From positions 434,001 through 498,000 of the forward strand of contig NC_006038.1 of assembly GCF_000002515.2 (NCBI RefSeq): a stretch of 64,000 nt of DNA. The letters are read 5' to 3'. Positions within the stretch are counted from its first letter, which is position 1. Each line of letters begins with the position of its first letter. Below the pieces are notes generated by a model. It saw only the letters and a list, made by a program, of their open reading frames with translations, did not search any database and had not been told where the DNA came from. This document shows, piece after piece, positions 9,592 to 19,047 of this stretch. This DNA comes from Kluyveromyces lactis. Its lineage: Eukaryota; Ascomycota; Saccharomycetes; Saccharomycetales; Saccharomycetaceae. Made by a program: the position numbers and the translations under genes.

Positions 9592-9931
9592 GTAACCGGA
9601 TATACCTTCATCCGGAAACCTCTACATTATCGTAAATTTGTTTCTACCTCAATAGCAAAATGTTTGTATTAGCACCGCATATCTATTAGAATTTAGTGTG
9701 TGATCATGTGACTGTGACGTTTGTTAAGTTTTAAGGGAATAAATAGATGGCATTTGATCAGTAGGTTCCTTTTGCACATTCCTGAAGTATATAAACAGAC
9801 AGTTCGTGAATAGTTTATACAAATCCTCACCATCATTGAATTAGAGTGTAGTACCTGATAGGTAAGAAAGTGTTTTTCTGTGAATCATAAGAAGAATATC
9901 AAACTCCAAGATATTATAATCCGGTGTAAAA
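9592..9931. promoter_or_regulatory. DAK1 promoter region
   Basis: This 340-bp gap before the kinase gene contains a TATA-type element (GTATATAAAC, about 9787-9796), some 135 bp before the ATG. It is also the synteny breakpoint: genes to the left do not belong to the YML/YLR ancestral block, genes to the right do. Confidence 0.5.
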
Positions 9932-11689
9932 ATGTCTGTCGAAATCAAATCCTTTGAACTTTCCGATCCATTAACTGCTAGCTTGAAAGGTTTTGCAGAC
10001 ACTAATCCCAATGTTGAGTTGATCTTGAAAGAGAAGATCATCTTCCGAAACACCGAAAAAGACAAGGTAGCTTTAATTTCTGGTGGCGGTTGCGGTCACG
10101 AGCCTACCCATGCTGGTTTTGTCGGTAAAGGATGTTTGAGTGCTGCTGTATGTGGTGATATCTTTGCATCTCCATCAACCAAACAGATCTTAAATGCTAT
10201 TAAAATTGTTTCGAAGAACAGTAACGGAGTTCTATTAATTGTTAAGAACTATACGGGCGATGTATTACATTTCGGTTTGGCTGCTGAAAGGGCCAGAGCC
10301 CTTGGAATTAATTGCTCTGTTGCTGTTATTGGAGATGACGTTGCTGTTGGTCGTAACAAAGGTGGGTTAGTCGGTAGAAGAGCTCTAGCAGGAACTACCT
10401 TGGTTCATAAAATTGTCGGTGCATTTGCTGAGAAGTATTCAGGCAAGTATGGTCTCGATGGTGTCAGCAAGGTAGCTCAAGTCATCAATGAAAATCTAGT
10501 TACGATTGGCTCATCATTAGATCATTGTAAGGTACCAGGAAGACCATTTGAGACGGAATTAAATGAAAAGCAAATGGAAGTCGGTATGGGTATCCATAAT
10601 GAACCAGGTGTTCAAGTCTTGGACAGCATTCCACCTTTGGAGCAGTTGATTGAGAAATATATGCTACCCAAGTTACTTGATTCAGAGGATGAAGACAGAC
10701 ATTTTGTATCTTTTGATAAAAAAGACGAGGTAGTTCTCCTTGTCAACAATTTAGGTGGTGTGTCTAACTTCATCTTAACTGCCATCGTTGATATCACGAA
10801 ATCTTTTTTACAAAAGAATTATGACATTACTCCAGTTCAAAGTATTTGCGGAACTTTAATGACATCTTTCAATGGAAATGGATTCAGTATCACGTTGTTC
10901 AATGCGTCAAAGTCATCTGGAGCTATCAAGAAGGAGTTCAGCGAAGTAAAATCTGTGCTTGACTTATTAAACGACCATACAGAGGCGCCAGCATGGCCAA
11001 TAAAAGATGTCGAAATGGGTAAATCTCCTACATATGACGAGGGTATTCTCGAGGATGTTATTGACGTTAAAAAGGCTGGAACATACGACTTCGAGAAATT
11101 ATCGGAGCTGTTGAAGGCAGGTGCCGATCAATTGATTAAAAGTGAACCTCATATTACACATTTGGATAACCAAGTTGGTGACGGTGACTGTGGTTATACG
11201 TTAGTAGCTGGCGCTAAGGCAATCACTGAAAACTTGGATAAAATATCCTCCAAGTATTTGTCTCAGACCCTTGCAGAAATTTCTGATCATATTGAATCCG
11301 CAATGGGTGGTACATCCGGTGGTTTGTACTCTATATTCATTTCGGGCCTTTCAAAAGGAATTATTGAACAATGCGGAGAAAATGATGCGGTGGACAAAGA
11401 AGCCTTCGCCAAATCGCTAGAAGTTGCATACGAGACATTGTGTAAATATACTAGAGCTAGGCCAGGTGATTCTACTATGATCGATGCCTTGGAGCCATTC
11501 GTGAAAGAGTTTAGTTCAACTCAGGACTTCCATAAGGCCTTTTCCAAGGCGGAAGGAGGTGCAGAATCTACAGGAAACTTAGAAGCCAAGTTCGGCCGTG
11601 CATCTTACGTGGAAGACACTGAAGCAATTCCGGACCCAGGAGCTATCGGTTTGGTCGAATTCCTCAGGGGTGTTGATTCCAAATTGTAG
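9932..11689 (+). CDS. DAK1: Dihydroxyacetone kinase
   Basis: This 585-residue, ATP-dependent cytosolic kinase phosphorylates dihydroxyacetone to dihydroxyacetone phosphate, which detoxifies it and feeds glycerol breakdown into glycolysis. The N-terminal DhaK domain has the GGGCGHEPTHAGFVG loop and the substrate-binding His at about residue 222 in GMGIHNEPG. That His forms the covalent hemiaminal with substrate in characterised kinases. The C-terminal DhaL domain (from about residue 390) holds the Mg-ATP acidic motif DNQVGDGDCG and the GGTSGGLYS loop, plus the late RARPGDSTMIDAL. Length equals the yeast single-chain enzymes. It is followed by POB3 as in S. cerevisiae (YML070W-YML069W), which supports the DAK1 name over DAK2. 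Confidence 0.97.
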   Translation: MSVEIKSFELSDPLTASLKGFADTNPNVELILKEKIIFRNTEKDKVALISGGGCGHEPTHAGFVGKGCLSAAVCGDIFASPSTKQILNAIKIVSKNSNGVLLIVKNYTGDVLHFGLAAERARALGINCSVAVIGDDVAVGRNKGGLVGRRALAGTTLVHKIVGAFAEKYSGKYGLDGVSKVAQVINENLVTIGSSLDHCKVPGRPFETELNEKQMEVGMGIHNEPGVQVLDSIPPLEQLIEKYMLPKLLDSEDEDRHFVSFDKKDEVVLLVNNLGGVSNFILTAIVDITKSFLQKNYDITPVQSICGTLMTSFNGNGFSITLFNASKSSGAIKKEFSEVKSVLDLLNDHTEAPAWPIKDVEMGKSPTYDEGILEDVIDVKKAGTYDFEKLSELLKAGADQLIKSEPHITHLDNQVGDGDCGYTLVAGAKAITENLDKISSKYLSQTLAEISDHIESAMGGTSGGLYSIFISGLSKGIIEQCGENDAVDKEAFAKSLEVAYETLCKYTRARPGDSTMIDALEPFVKEFSSTQDFHKAFSKAEGGAESTGNLEAKFGRASYVEDTEAIPDPGAIGLVEFLRGVDSKL

Positions 11690-12131
11690 ATTCATTTTCA
11701 AATGAGCTGCCTCCTTTATTCTTTCCACCTAGTTATTATTTTATAACAAACTATATACAGCTTCCTACATTAACCAAATTTATGACCTAGCGGTAATTGC
11801 AGTATCATACATTGTTCCTCCGGCAACAGGGGGGTGGGCCTCGACCTGATAGTTCTTCGTGTGTAAAAACTGTCTCTTTTCCGTTCACTCCCCCATCTTA
11901 CCTCTTGTCAACGTGACGCGAATTGGAAACTTTACTAGAAATGAAAATGAAAAATCGCCAAAGTGTTTAAGATGTTGTTAAAACATGAACAAATAAGAAG
12001 ACATATGAAACCGTTAACGGTAGGCAGAGTTGTTAGCCCATAGTTTACGTTAGACAGGTCAGTATTACTGAAATCTAGTGATCTTCGTCTTGGATACCTA
12101 CTTTTTATTTCTTATATTGGGATAGTGGAGA
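11690..12131. promoter_or_regulatory. POB3 promoter region
   Basis: This 442-bp gap between DAK1 and POB3 has an ACGCGA half-site (GTGACGCGAAT, about 11910-11920), an SBF/MBF-like word. There is a run of A-rich sequence after it. No RNA gene is seen. Confidence 0.4.
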
Positions 12132-13799
12132 ATGAGTACAGATTTCGATAGAATTTATTACAACCAATCCAAGCTCGGTGGACGTTTCCGTCTAGCTGAA
12201 GGAGGTCTTGGTTGGAAGGCATCCGCTACAGGTGGGTCAGCCTCTACTCAAAATAATGAACCTTTGCTATTGGCTGCAGATGAGGTTTCTTCCGTTCAAT
12301 GGAGTAGAGGATGTAGAGGCTACGAATTGAAAATTAGTACTAAGAATAAGGGATTGATTCAAATGGATGGGTTCCAACAAGAGGATTTCAACCTATTGAA
12401 GAATGACTTCCAACGTAGATTCAACATGCAATTAGAGCACAGGGAACATTCTTTACGTGGTTGGAATTGGGGTAAATTGGACTTAGCTAGAAACGAAATG
12501 GTTTTTTCATTGAACGGTAAGCCAACTTTTGAAATCCCTTACACGCACATCAATAACACTAATTTAACAGCAAAAAATGAGATTGCATTAGAATTTGACA
12601 CCCAAAATGAGGCATATAATCCTGCAGGTGATGAACTTGTTGAAATGAGGTTATATGTTCCAGGCACAGTTGAAGAAAATGAAGATCAAGATCAAATCAT
12701 GGTAAAGGACGAAGCAGAAGCAGAAGACGGTGTTAAGTCGGAGGTTAAGACGGAAGAGGGTAGTGAAGAACCAGACGTTCAAGAAGAGAAGACTTTAGCA
12801 GAATATTTCTACGAAGAATTGAGATCTAAGGCAGATATCGGTGAAATTTCTGGTGATGCCATCATTTCTTTCCAGGATCTGTTCTTCACTACGCCAAGAG
12901 GCCGTTACGACATTGATATCTACAAAAACTCTATCAGACTTAGAGGTAAGACTTATGAGTACAAGTTACAACATCGTCAAATAAACAGAATCTTCTCTTT
13001 GCCAAAAGCTGACGACATCCATTACTTGATGGTTTTATCGATTGATCCACCAATCCGTCAAGGTCAGACATCCTACCCATTCTTGGTGTTACAATTCCAG
13101 AAGGACGAGGAAACAGAAGTCCAACTAAATGTGGAAGATGATGAGTTCGAAAAGCTTTACAAGGATAAACTAAAGAAACAATACGATGCTAAAACTCACA
13201 TTGTACTAAGTCATGTCTTAAAGGGTTTGACAGGAAGAAGAGTCATTGTTCCTGGTGAATACAAGTCTAAGTATGACCAATGCGCGGTATCCTGTTCATA
13301 CAAAGTCAATGAAGGCCACTTATACCCATTGGACAATGCGTTTTTGTTCTTGACGAAACCAACCCTATATATACCCTTCCAAGATATTGCTGCGGTCAAT
13401 ATTTCAAGAGCTGGTCAGACATCTACATCAGCCAGAACATTCGATTTGGAAGTTGTTATGCGTGCCAATAGAGGTACTACTACTTTTGCTAATATTTCTA
13501 AAGAGGAACAACAACTTCTAGAGACATTCTTGAGGTCCAAAAACTTGAGGGTAAAGAACGAAGATAAGGAAGCAGAACAGAGACTGCAGACTGCCTTCGG
13601 CTCAGACAGCGATGATGATGATGTAGATATTAACATGGGTTCTGCAGGTGAGGATGAAGAATCTGTAGATGAAGATTTCCATGCGTCCGACGAAGATGAC
13701 GATGTCGCTGAAGAATTTGATTCAGAAGCATCCGCCTCCGATTCAGAAGGTGAAACCTCAAAGTCTGAAAGACCTTCCAAGAAAGCCAAGTTGGAATGA
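12132..13799 (+). CDS. POB3: FACT histone chaperone subunit Pob3
   Basis: The protein has 555 residues and is the SSRP1-family subunit of FACT. With Spt16 it loosens and rebuilds nucleosomes during transcription and replication in the nucleus. The N-terminal dimerisation domain begins FDRIYYNQSKLGGRFRLAEG. It is followed by the structure-specific-recognition region (RGRYDIDIYKNSIRLRGKTYEYK) and the double PH domain ending AFLFLTKPTLYIPFQDIAAV. The last 80 residues are acidic (SDSDDDDVDIN, DEDDDVAEEF) with a basic tail (RPSKKAKLE). It lacks an HMG box, as expected in yeast, where Nhp6 supplies that part. A second acidic stretch lies at about residues 188-215. The next gene along, ITT1, is dead (14071-15423). 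Confidence 0.97.
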   Translation: MSTDFDRIYYNQSKLGGRFRLAEGGLGWKASATGGSASTQNNEPLLLAADEVSSVQWSRGCRGYELKISTKNKGLIQMDGFQQEDFNLLKNDFQRRFNMQLEHREHSLRGWNWGKLDLARNEMVFSLNGKPTFEIPYTHINNTNLTAKNEIALEFDTQNEAYNPAGDELVEMRLYVPGTVEENEDQDQIMVKDEAEAEDGVKSEVKTEEGSEEPDVQEEKTLAEYFYEELRSKADIGEISGDAIISFQDLFFTTPRGRYDIDIYKNSIRLRGKTYEYKLQHRQINRIFSLPKADDIHYLMVLSIDPPIRQGQTSYPFLVLQFQKDEETEVQLNVEDDEFEKLYKDKLKKQYDAKTHIVLSHVLKGLTGRRVIVPGEYKSKYDQCAVSCSYKVNEGHLYPLDNAFLFLTKPTLYIPFQDIAAVNISRAGQTSTSARTFDLEVVMRANRGTTTFANISKEEQQLLETFLRSKNLRVKNEDKEAEQRLQTAFGSDSDDDDVDINMGSAGEDEESVDEDFHASDEDDDVAEEFDSEASASDSEGETSKSERPSKKAKLE

Positions 13800-14070
13800 A
13801 AAACTCATATATCATGTATTAGTACAAATAAATAAATAAAAAACTATATACACTCCTCGCGGTATTTGTCGAATAATGTGTCTTTCTTTTGTTTGATTGA
13901 CTAGTTCTTTAATTTTTAGTACATCTAAATGGCTTGACAAAAGAATAAGGGTCCCATCCAGAGAACTAAACTTCAAAGGGTTGAGAGAAGGATAATTTTG
14001 CTAAGCCCGTAAAAGTATCGACTGCTTTTTTCATGCTTCAATCATTTAATGGTTCTGTAAGAGTTATTCT

Positions 14071-15423
14071 ATGACTTCTGGTGAAAGATCCTTAAATCAA
14101 GAACTAGAATGATGAAATGAATGCACAAAGAAATTTTGATCCAAGATAACTCGCTTCATACATTCGAGGTATATTAGATATTAGTATGATAGCTACAGAC
14201 GGTACCTTAACTATAGAATATATCATAGAGATTCCTGGAGTTGACGAATTGTCCGGGAATAGTTTCTTTTTCACTATAAGAAAAGATTCATAGCTAAACG
14301 ACAATGAAGGGTCGGAATTGACTTTGAACTCAGCATGAATGACTCAGGATGACATGACAAATATAGATAAATACATGGCAAGCGAGTTTGGTAAAACGTG
14401 TGTTGAAGACAAAATTCCATTGGTTTAAATTATTCCTGATAGTTGTCACATGCTGCTCTTTCGACTTTGACCAGCGAAGAAAACATCTATACCAGTCATG
14501 ATGCTAACCAGTGAGATACTTCTCTGAACATCAAAGGTGAGCAGGGATCTCGTTGTATGAAATGACCGAACTTCAACTGTTGCATTTGTATTGAATAGAG
14601 AAAAGGTTCTAAAATGGTAAAACTTCCCTGTACTAAGCCTTGTTGTGTGGAGAAAGCCTGAAGGAATTTTATCATACTATGATTGATGAGGAAAGAATTG
14701 AAAATGTATGATGTCCTGAATGCTCATATAATCCTATCGACCTTAGTGCTTTTGATAAATTTGATAGTTTGGAAGATGCATTGTTTGCTCCCGCTCTTCC
14801 CTACGGTTTCTTCGAAGGATTATATTAACTGATGCTGACATTATTAGCTACGGAACGTTGCACAAGCCAGGTGCCTTGTTGAAATATACCAGTACAATCC
14901 TTATTCATGTGATATATATTCTAGGTGAGATGCTCGGTGTGTTAATGATACGTTGGATGAAACATTGTACGCTGTAAGGCGTATGATATAGTGTTTTGTT
15001 CTAATTGTTTGCACGCATGGCACGGCAAACACAACCAATGTGGAATACCAAAGGCGATAACGGTAGCATTTTTGGAAGAATATGCAGATGAAACTGTGCC
15101 TCTAGAACAAAAAAGCGGCTCGAAATAATGAAATTCTGCTGAAGAACAATGGAATTTGAAGTAGATGCGTATTTAGCGAAACAAATGTTGGAATTAGTCC
15201 TGCCGGAAAAGGACTTGAATATGCAGTAATGTCCGAAATATGAAACAATCGTATAAAAATTGGAAGGATGTAACAAGATGAGTTGTTATGTCTGCATGAT
15301 GCCGTTTCGTTTCTTCTGTGTTATTGCCTTGAACCCGGATGATTCGTAATCTCATTTTGTGGATCGAGATTCCGAATGTATGGTCAGATTTTTGAAGGTA
15401 TGCCTGGCGCTGATGATTATTGA
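14071..15423 (+). pseudogene. ITT1: Decayed ITT1 (RWD-RING-IBR-RING E3 ligase relic)
   Basis: No long frame survives here, but the + strand still reads as an Itt1-type RBR protein across many stops and frameshifts. Pieces in order: a plausible start MTSGERSLNQELE at 14071, followed at once by two stops; an RWD-like stretch from about 14170 (GILDISMIATDGTLTIEY); RING1 remains at about 14635-14725 (LKEFYHTMIDEERIENV, a stop, then CPEC at 14713-14724); IBR remains at 14991-15041 (VFCSNCLHAWHGKHNQC); RING2 remains from 15266 (GCNKMSCYVCMMPFRFFC); and the tail IFEGMPGADDY before a TGA at 15421. In S. cerevisiae, ITT1 (YML068W) lies between POB3 and ERV41 in this same orientation. Itt1 modulates translation termination through eRF1/eRF3. 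Loss is by many lesions, so it is not a sequencing error. Confidence 0.88.
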
Positions 15424-15469
15424 TCGAATGCGTTGGGACAGACAACAAAGGGTAGCAAAATAATGACTT

Positions 15470-16006
15470 TCATCTCTTGGAAAGATCTTCTATGGTGGTT
15501 TTAATGACTTTTGCCGAAGTATCGAGTTCTTTTCTTGTGTATTGTAAGTATGCTTCTTTAGATTTCATCCACATTTCAGCATTGGCTATTCTCGTGGCAC
15601 CTCTATGTGAATCAATAGTAAATGCCGCCTCTTGCCACATGAAATGCTTCTTATATACCTCATCAAGTTCAGCTAAGATCTGTTCCATCTCCTTACTGTA
15701 TTGATCCATTAATTCTGCAGAAACGTCGTACATCTGATCCCAATTTAATTGTGATATAGGACTCTTATCATTTTGATTCTTCACCAGACTCTTACTGATT
15801 TCCTTAACACTTTTCAAGAATTCATTCTGCAACACTTGCCTTTGAACCTCCTCTTTCTTCTTATCACTCTGCCATTCGGCGGCTAATTTGTGAAGGTCTA
15901 AAGGGAGAGCATTCGTGGAACAAGGGGATGCTGTTTTTGGATCAACATTTGAAGCTTTGTCGATATAGTTAGCAGTGTCTGAAAGGGATGATAAGTTGTT
16001 AGGCAT
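15470..16006 (-). CDS. GMC2: Probable Gmc2, synaptonemal-complex assembly factor
   Basis: The protein has 178 residues and is helical, with coiled-coil-like charge patterning from about residue 45 on (LHKLAAEWQSDKKKEEVQRQ) and again at about 95-175. It has no membrane segment and no catalytic motif. The name rests mainly on position: in the ancestral order the YLR445W gene (GMC2, 188 residues) should sit next to ECM7 and read in this direction. By family knowledge Gmc2 works with Ecm11 in SUMO-dependent assembly of the synaptonemal complex in meiosis. S. cerevisiae GMC2 has, to my memory, a short 5' intron. I see no TACTAAC element just upstream here, so I take the ATG at 16006 and a single exon. 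Confidence 0.65.
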   Translation of the reverse strand: MPNNLSSLSDTANYIDKASNVDPKTASPCSTNALPLDLHKLAAEWQSDKKKEEVQRQVLQNEFLKSVKEISKSLVKNQNDKSPISQLNWDQMYDVSAELMDQYSKEMEQILAELDEVYKKHFMWQEAAFTIDSHRGATRIANAEMWMKSKEAYLQYTRKELDTSAKVIKTTIEDLSKR

Positions 16007-16250
16007 TGGTCTCTTGATAATCGTTGTTTTATGAAATCAAGTCGAAGTCACATGAGTGAAGCACATAATTAAAAGTTACTGTTTTTCTATTTTGCATTTA
16101 TCGACAGGTACGTAATTATAACCAAAGAGAGATTTGAACCAATTGAAAATGAACCACTTTAATATGCCTTCATACCATCTATTTATGCTACGTTATCCAA
16201 CTGGTTTATAACAGTTGAAAGTTCTTTGGTAATCAGTCTTTTTAGATAAA

Positions 16251-17397
16251 TTATTCATCTAAAAGCCCATGAGATGGACTTTGATCTTTTGAATAGTGAA
16301 GAGACCACTTAGGACCAAGAGCTAGGACTAGTGACTTGTCTACAAGTCTGAAAATCCAAGATGCCGTGTAAACGATGAATGACAGGATTGCAACGAGTCT
16401 GATAATAAACTGGAAGAATCCAATACGCATATCACTGATGATTATCTTCATGGGTTCGAATTGATACCTAATGAAGATACCAGGAACCCCGGTAGCTTTA
16501 CTAGATTCTCCGTACTCTGTTTCACTCAAAGCATATTGATTGGTATCTACTTCGGCACCCATTTTTTTGTAAAGTGTTGGTACTATCGAGGTAAAGTAGT
16601 AATATGCTTTGATCTTCTCATCCGAAAATTTGGCGGTGTTATCTAAAGGATTGTCAATGTAAGGATAAAAGTCACCGAAGGAAAGTTCGTTTATTACATG
16701 ATTGAAATTTATTTGGTCCTTTGGAATGGCAGAGGCAGACCGGTAACCCCAACCGTGAGCGGTGATATGTAATTCACCTTTCACTTTATTGACAGGAACT
16801 GAACCAAATATGTGACACCCATTAAAATCATCTCTTCCAGTTAACTCAGACGTATCAATAGCCTCCCTGAACTGGGCTGGGATCGCTTCGCCAAGTATTT
16901 CGTCGAGGTCCGGTGAAACAATATTGTTCATCTCATTTACTCTTGTGCCCACAGGGATGTAAAATGGCATTCCTTCCATTTGAATGTTCTCTGATATGAG
17001 TCCACGGTCGCCAGTAATATCTCTAGCATTAATTCTAATGTTTTTACATGCCATATTCACGTAGAGATCCAAGTTAATAGTAACGGTTTCCTTGATTTGG
17101 TCGTCCACGACATATTGCTGATCAATGTAACCTCCAAAAAAGCTACCAAATTCGGACCATGCGATGAATAAGAGAAACAAATATGTCAAAATGGAGCTAA
17201 GGCCACCCTTGGATGAAGTCTTCACATGCTGTTCATCGGTTTTAGCTGGTGATAAAGAAATGCAACGCATAGGTTTGGTATGCATGTTAGTATACTCATA
17301 TAATTTGAGAAGGCCCTTTTTATTTCAAACATGGGGCCTCTATAAATAGGAGAAAAAAGAACTTACGGAACGCATCAAATGTCCTAAGACCTGCCAT
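16251..17397 (-). CDS. ERV41: ER vesicle protein Erv41, two exons
   Basis: Exon 1 is 17367-17397 (MAGLRTFDAF plus one base), the intron is 17246-17366, and exon 2 is 16251-17245. The product has 341 residues. Splice marks on the minus strand are the donor GTAAGT, branch TACTAAC at 17286-17292 and acceptor CAG before 17245. The junction gives DAF-PKTDEQHVK, matching S. cerevisiae Erv41, whose gene has an intron in the same place. An unspliced reading that begins inside the intron gives a false N-terminus. Erv41 with Erv46 cycles between ER and Golgi in COPII/COPI vesicles and retrieves ER residents. Visible parts: TM1 (about residues 28-45, LSSILTYLFLLFIAW), a lumenal domain with FGSVPVNKVKGELHITAHG and HVINELSFGDFYPYIDNPLD, and a C-terminal TM (FIIRLVAILSFIVYTASWIF). 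Confidence 0.95.
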
Positions 17398-17515
17398 TGC
17401 TGAGAATAATTTTTGACCGTTGCCCGTTAGCTGGTACAGACACTGAATGTTTTTTATGCATCTTTAACATTCAATTCAGTTACTTAACTTAAATGTTCCA
17501 CTATTAGATTTCACC

Positions 17516-17535
17516 ATGAAATTTCGAAATTTCAT
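17516..17535. repeat. Perfect 20-bp palindrome upstream of ERV41
   Basis: The sequence ATGAAATTTCGAAATTTCAT equals its own reverse complement. It lies between the SMA2 stop and the ERV41 start, about 120 bp upstream of the ERV41 ATG. The TTTCGAAA core might be a dimer-binding site; no factor is assigned. Confidence 0.7.
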
Positions 17536-17694
17536 ATTGGATAGTGAAGTGGAAACTTTCCGATACTGAGAACACGCCGATCGTTTTGGGATTAAGTAGG
17601 AAGCTATGAGGGCGGTAGATTTGTAGGCGCTAAGGCCTATGAAAAGCTCTTGATATATGGACGGTTTATAAAAGACTATATTTAGTGTTCATAT

Positions 17695-18831
17695 CTACAC
17701 AGTGAGCAGGAATCCATCGACTGCAGTAGTCCCACTAGCAGGATTTAGCGCGCTGTAATTATCCTCAGTATCTTTTTCTTCTTCATCTTCTACGGCTGTT
17801 GATTGTGTTTCGCTCATTACTGATGCAGACATGGCTGAGTGTGGTGTCATCCATTTGAAACATAGCACCGCAAATATTAGCTCCACAAAGAACCTCGCGA
17901 TGTGGAACCATGCACCCGTTCCGAGAGACGCGTGGATAATTTGTAGTCTTTTGTAACGGAAACAATTAATCATGAAGGTAAGCAGCAATATGTGAAGAAT
18001 ATAGATGAAAGTAATTGTTGCATTGCAAATACTCAGACACCGAGTTATTGAGCAGATTGAATTGATATTCCAATTCAATTGCTTGATTGGACTTTGTGTC
18101 TTTTTGTGTTCGATTTGCATCCACATCCAGAAAAGAAGAAGCATCAAACATAGAGATGCTAAGATGCAGTTAGCTACTACTGTCCATTTCAACACAACAT
18201 TGACAGCATCATAAATGTTTATCAACCATAGTCTTGTTTTCCATTGTTCCATTTCGTTCGGATCATTTGGGGTGATCATTTTCAATAAAGTGTTTCCTCT
18301 TTTATCATCCTCTAAAAATTTATTGAAGGAATTGATTAACGTCTGGTATATGATCCAGAACGAATCACCAGTTATCTTTACATTAGTCTCCGATAAAACC
18401 CCGAATTGAAAGCCCAAATCACGAATTAGAACGGATATTATATTTAGCCCGTTTGTGTTATCTATACAGTAATGGTTTAGCTTCTCATCTTGGGCCTGAT
18501 GTTTACAATAACCGAAGGCATTCACATAATACGTATTTGATGGATGAAATATGTTTATCAAATTTGATTGATTATATCTATCTTGCAACTCACTCAAATC
18601 TATTCCCCAGTTGAAATCCAATGTAAAAAACGATAATAGAGAAAAAAACTCCTTTACGGTGCTGAATAGCACCTTAGAGGTTGGAGTGTCGTCTTTGAAA
18701 TGGAACACATATTGAGGCATGCATATTGGAAGATTTGCTGATGAGGTACACGTAAAATTGGATAAATGAGAAAACCACACTAATAATGAGAACGAAATTA
18801 AAATGATAAAAGAGATGTATTTGAATCTCAT
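17695..18831 (-). CDS. SMA2: Spore membrane assembly protein Sma2
   Basis: The protein has 378 residues and about four membrane segments: a signal-anchor-like helix at about residues 5-24 (ISFIILISFSLLVWF), two around 220-310 (VVANCILASLCLMLLLFWM, ITFIYILHILLLTFM) and one near 330 (FFVELIFAVLCFKW). Between TM1 and TM2 is a large outer loop with paired Cys (FGYCKHQAQ, HYCIDN). Sma2 is needed for prospore-membrane formation in sporulation. The assignment rests on length (S. cerevisiae 369), topology and its YML066C position beside ERV41. It shares topology and the LGTGxWF motif before the last TM with the next gene, ECM7. A sporulation-type element lies upstream. Confidence 0.85.
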   Translation of the reverse strand: MRFKYISFIILISFSLLVWFSHLSNFTCTSSANLPICMPQYVFHFKDDTPTSKVLFSTVKEFFSLLSFFTLDFNWGIDLSELQDRYNQSNLINIFHPSNTYYVNAFGYCKHQAQDEKLNHYCIDNTNGLNIISVLIRDLGFQFGVLSETNVKITGDSFWIIYQTLINSFNKFLEDDKRGNTLLKMITPNDPNEMEQWKTRLWLINIYDAVNVVLKWTVVANCILASLCLMLLLFWMWMQIEHKKTQSPIKQLNWNINSICSITRCLSICNATITFIYILHILLLTFMINCFRYKRLQIIHASLGTGAWFHIARFFVELIFAVLCFKWMTPHSAMSASVMSETQSTAVEDEEEKDTEDNYSALNPASGTTAVDGFLLTV

Positions 18832-18940
18832 AGCGGCACCTCACGGAGGTAAACGATATGCTCCTAGAAATAAATAAGAAAGCACATATAGACGCTAGTT
18901 CCATCAAGCTTTGGAAATCTTAATAATATGAGTTTTTCTG

Positions 18941-18947
18941 TTTTGTG
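18941..18947 (-). promoter_or_regulatory. MSE-like (Ndt80-type) site upstream of SMA2
   Basis: On the minus strand this reads CACAAAA within ACACAAAACAG, which fits the middle-sporulation-element core CRCAAAW. It is about 110 bp before the SMA2 ATG, a sensible place for a sporulation gene. Such short words occur by chance, so support is modest. Confidence 0.35.
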
Positions 18948-19047
18948 TTTTATGAGTAAAGCTGTCGCTTAAATAAGATTCCTCTGCGACGAAGGCAGAT
19001 GACAGACAAAAGAAATCCAAGAGAAAGGACACTGTTCCTTTATGACA

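Noticed and set aside
13415-13789. Ser-rich 124-codon frame opposite POB3
   Set aside because: It is the antisense of the acidic Asp/Glu tail of Pob3.
16081-16140. Possible tRNA T-arm (GGTTCAAATCT) on the minus strand upstream of GMC2
   Set aside because: No A box or acceptor stem at the right distance.
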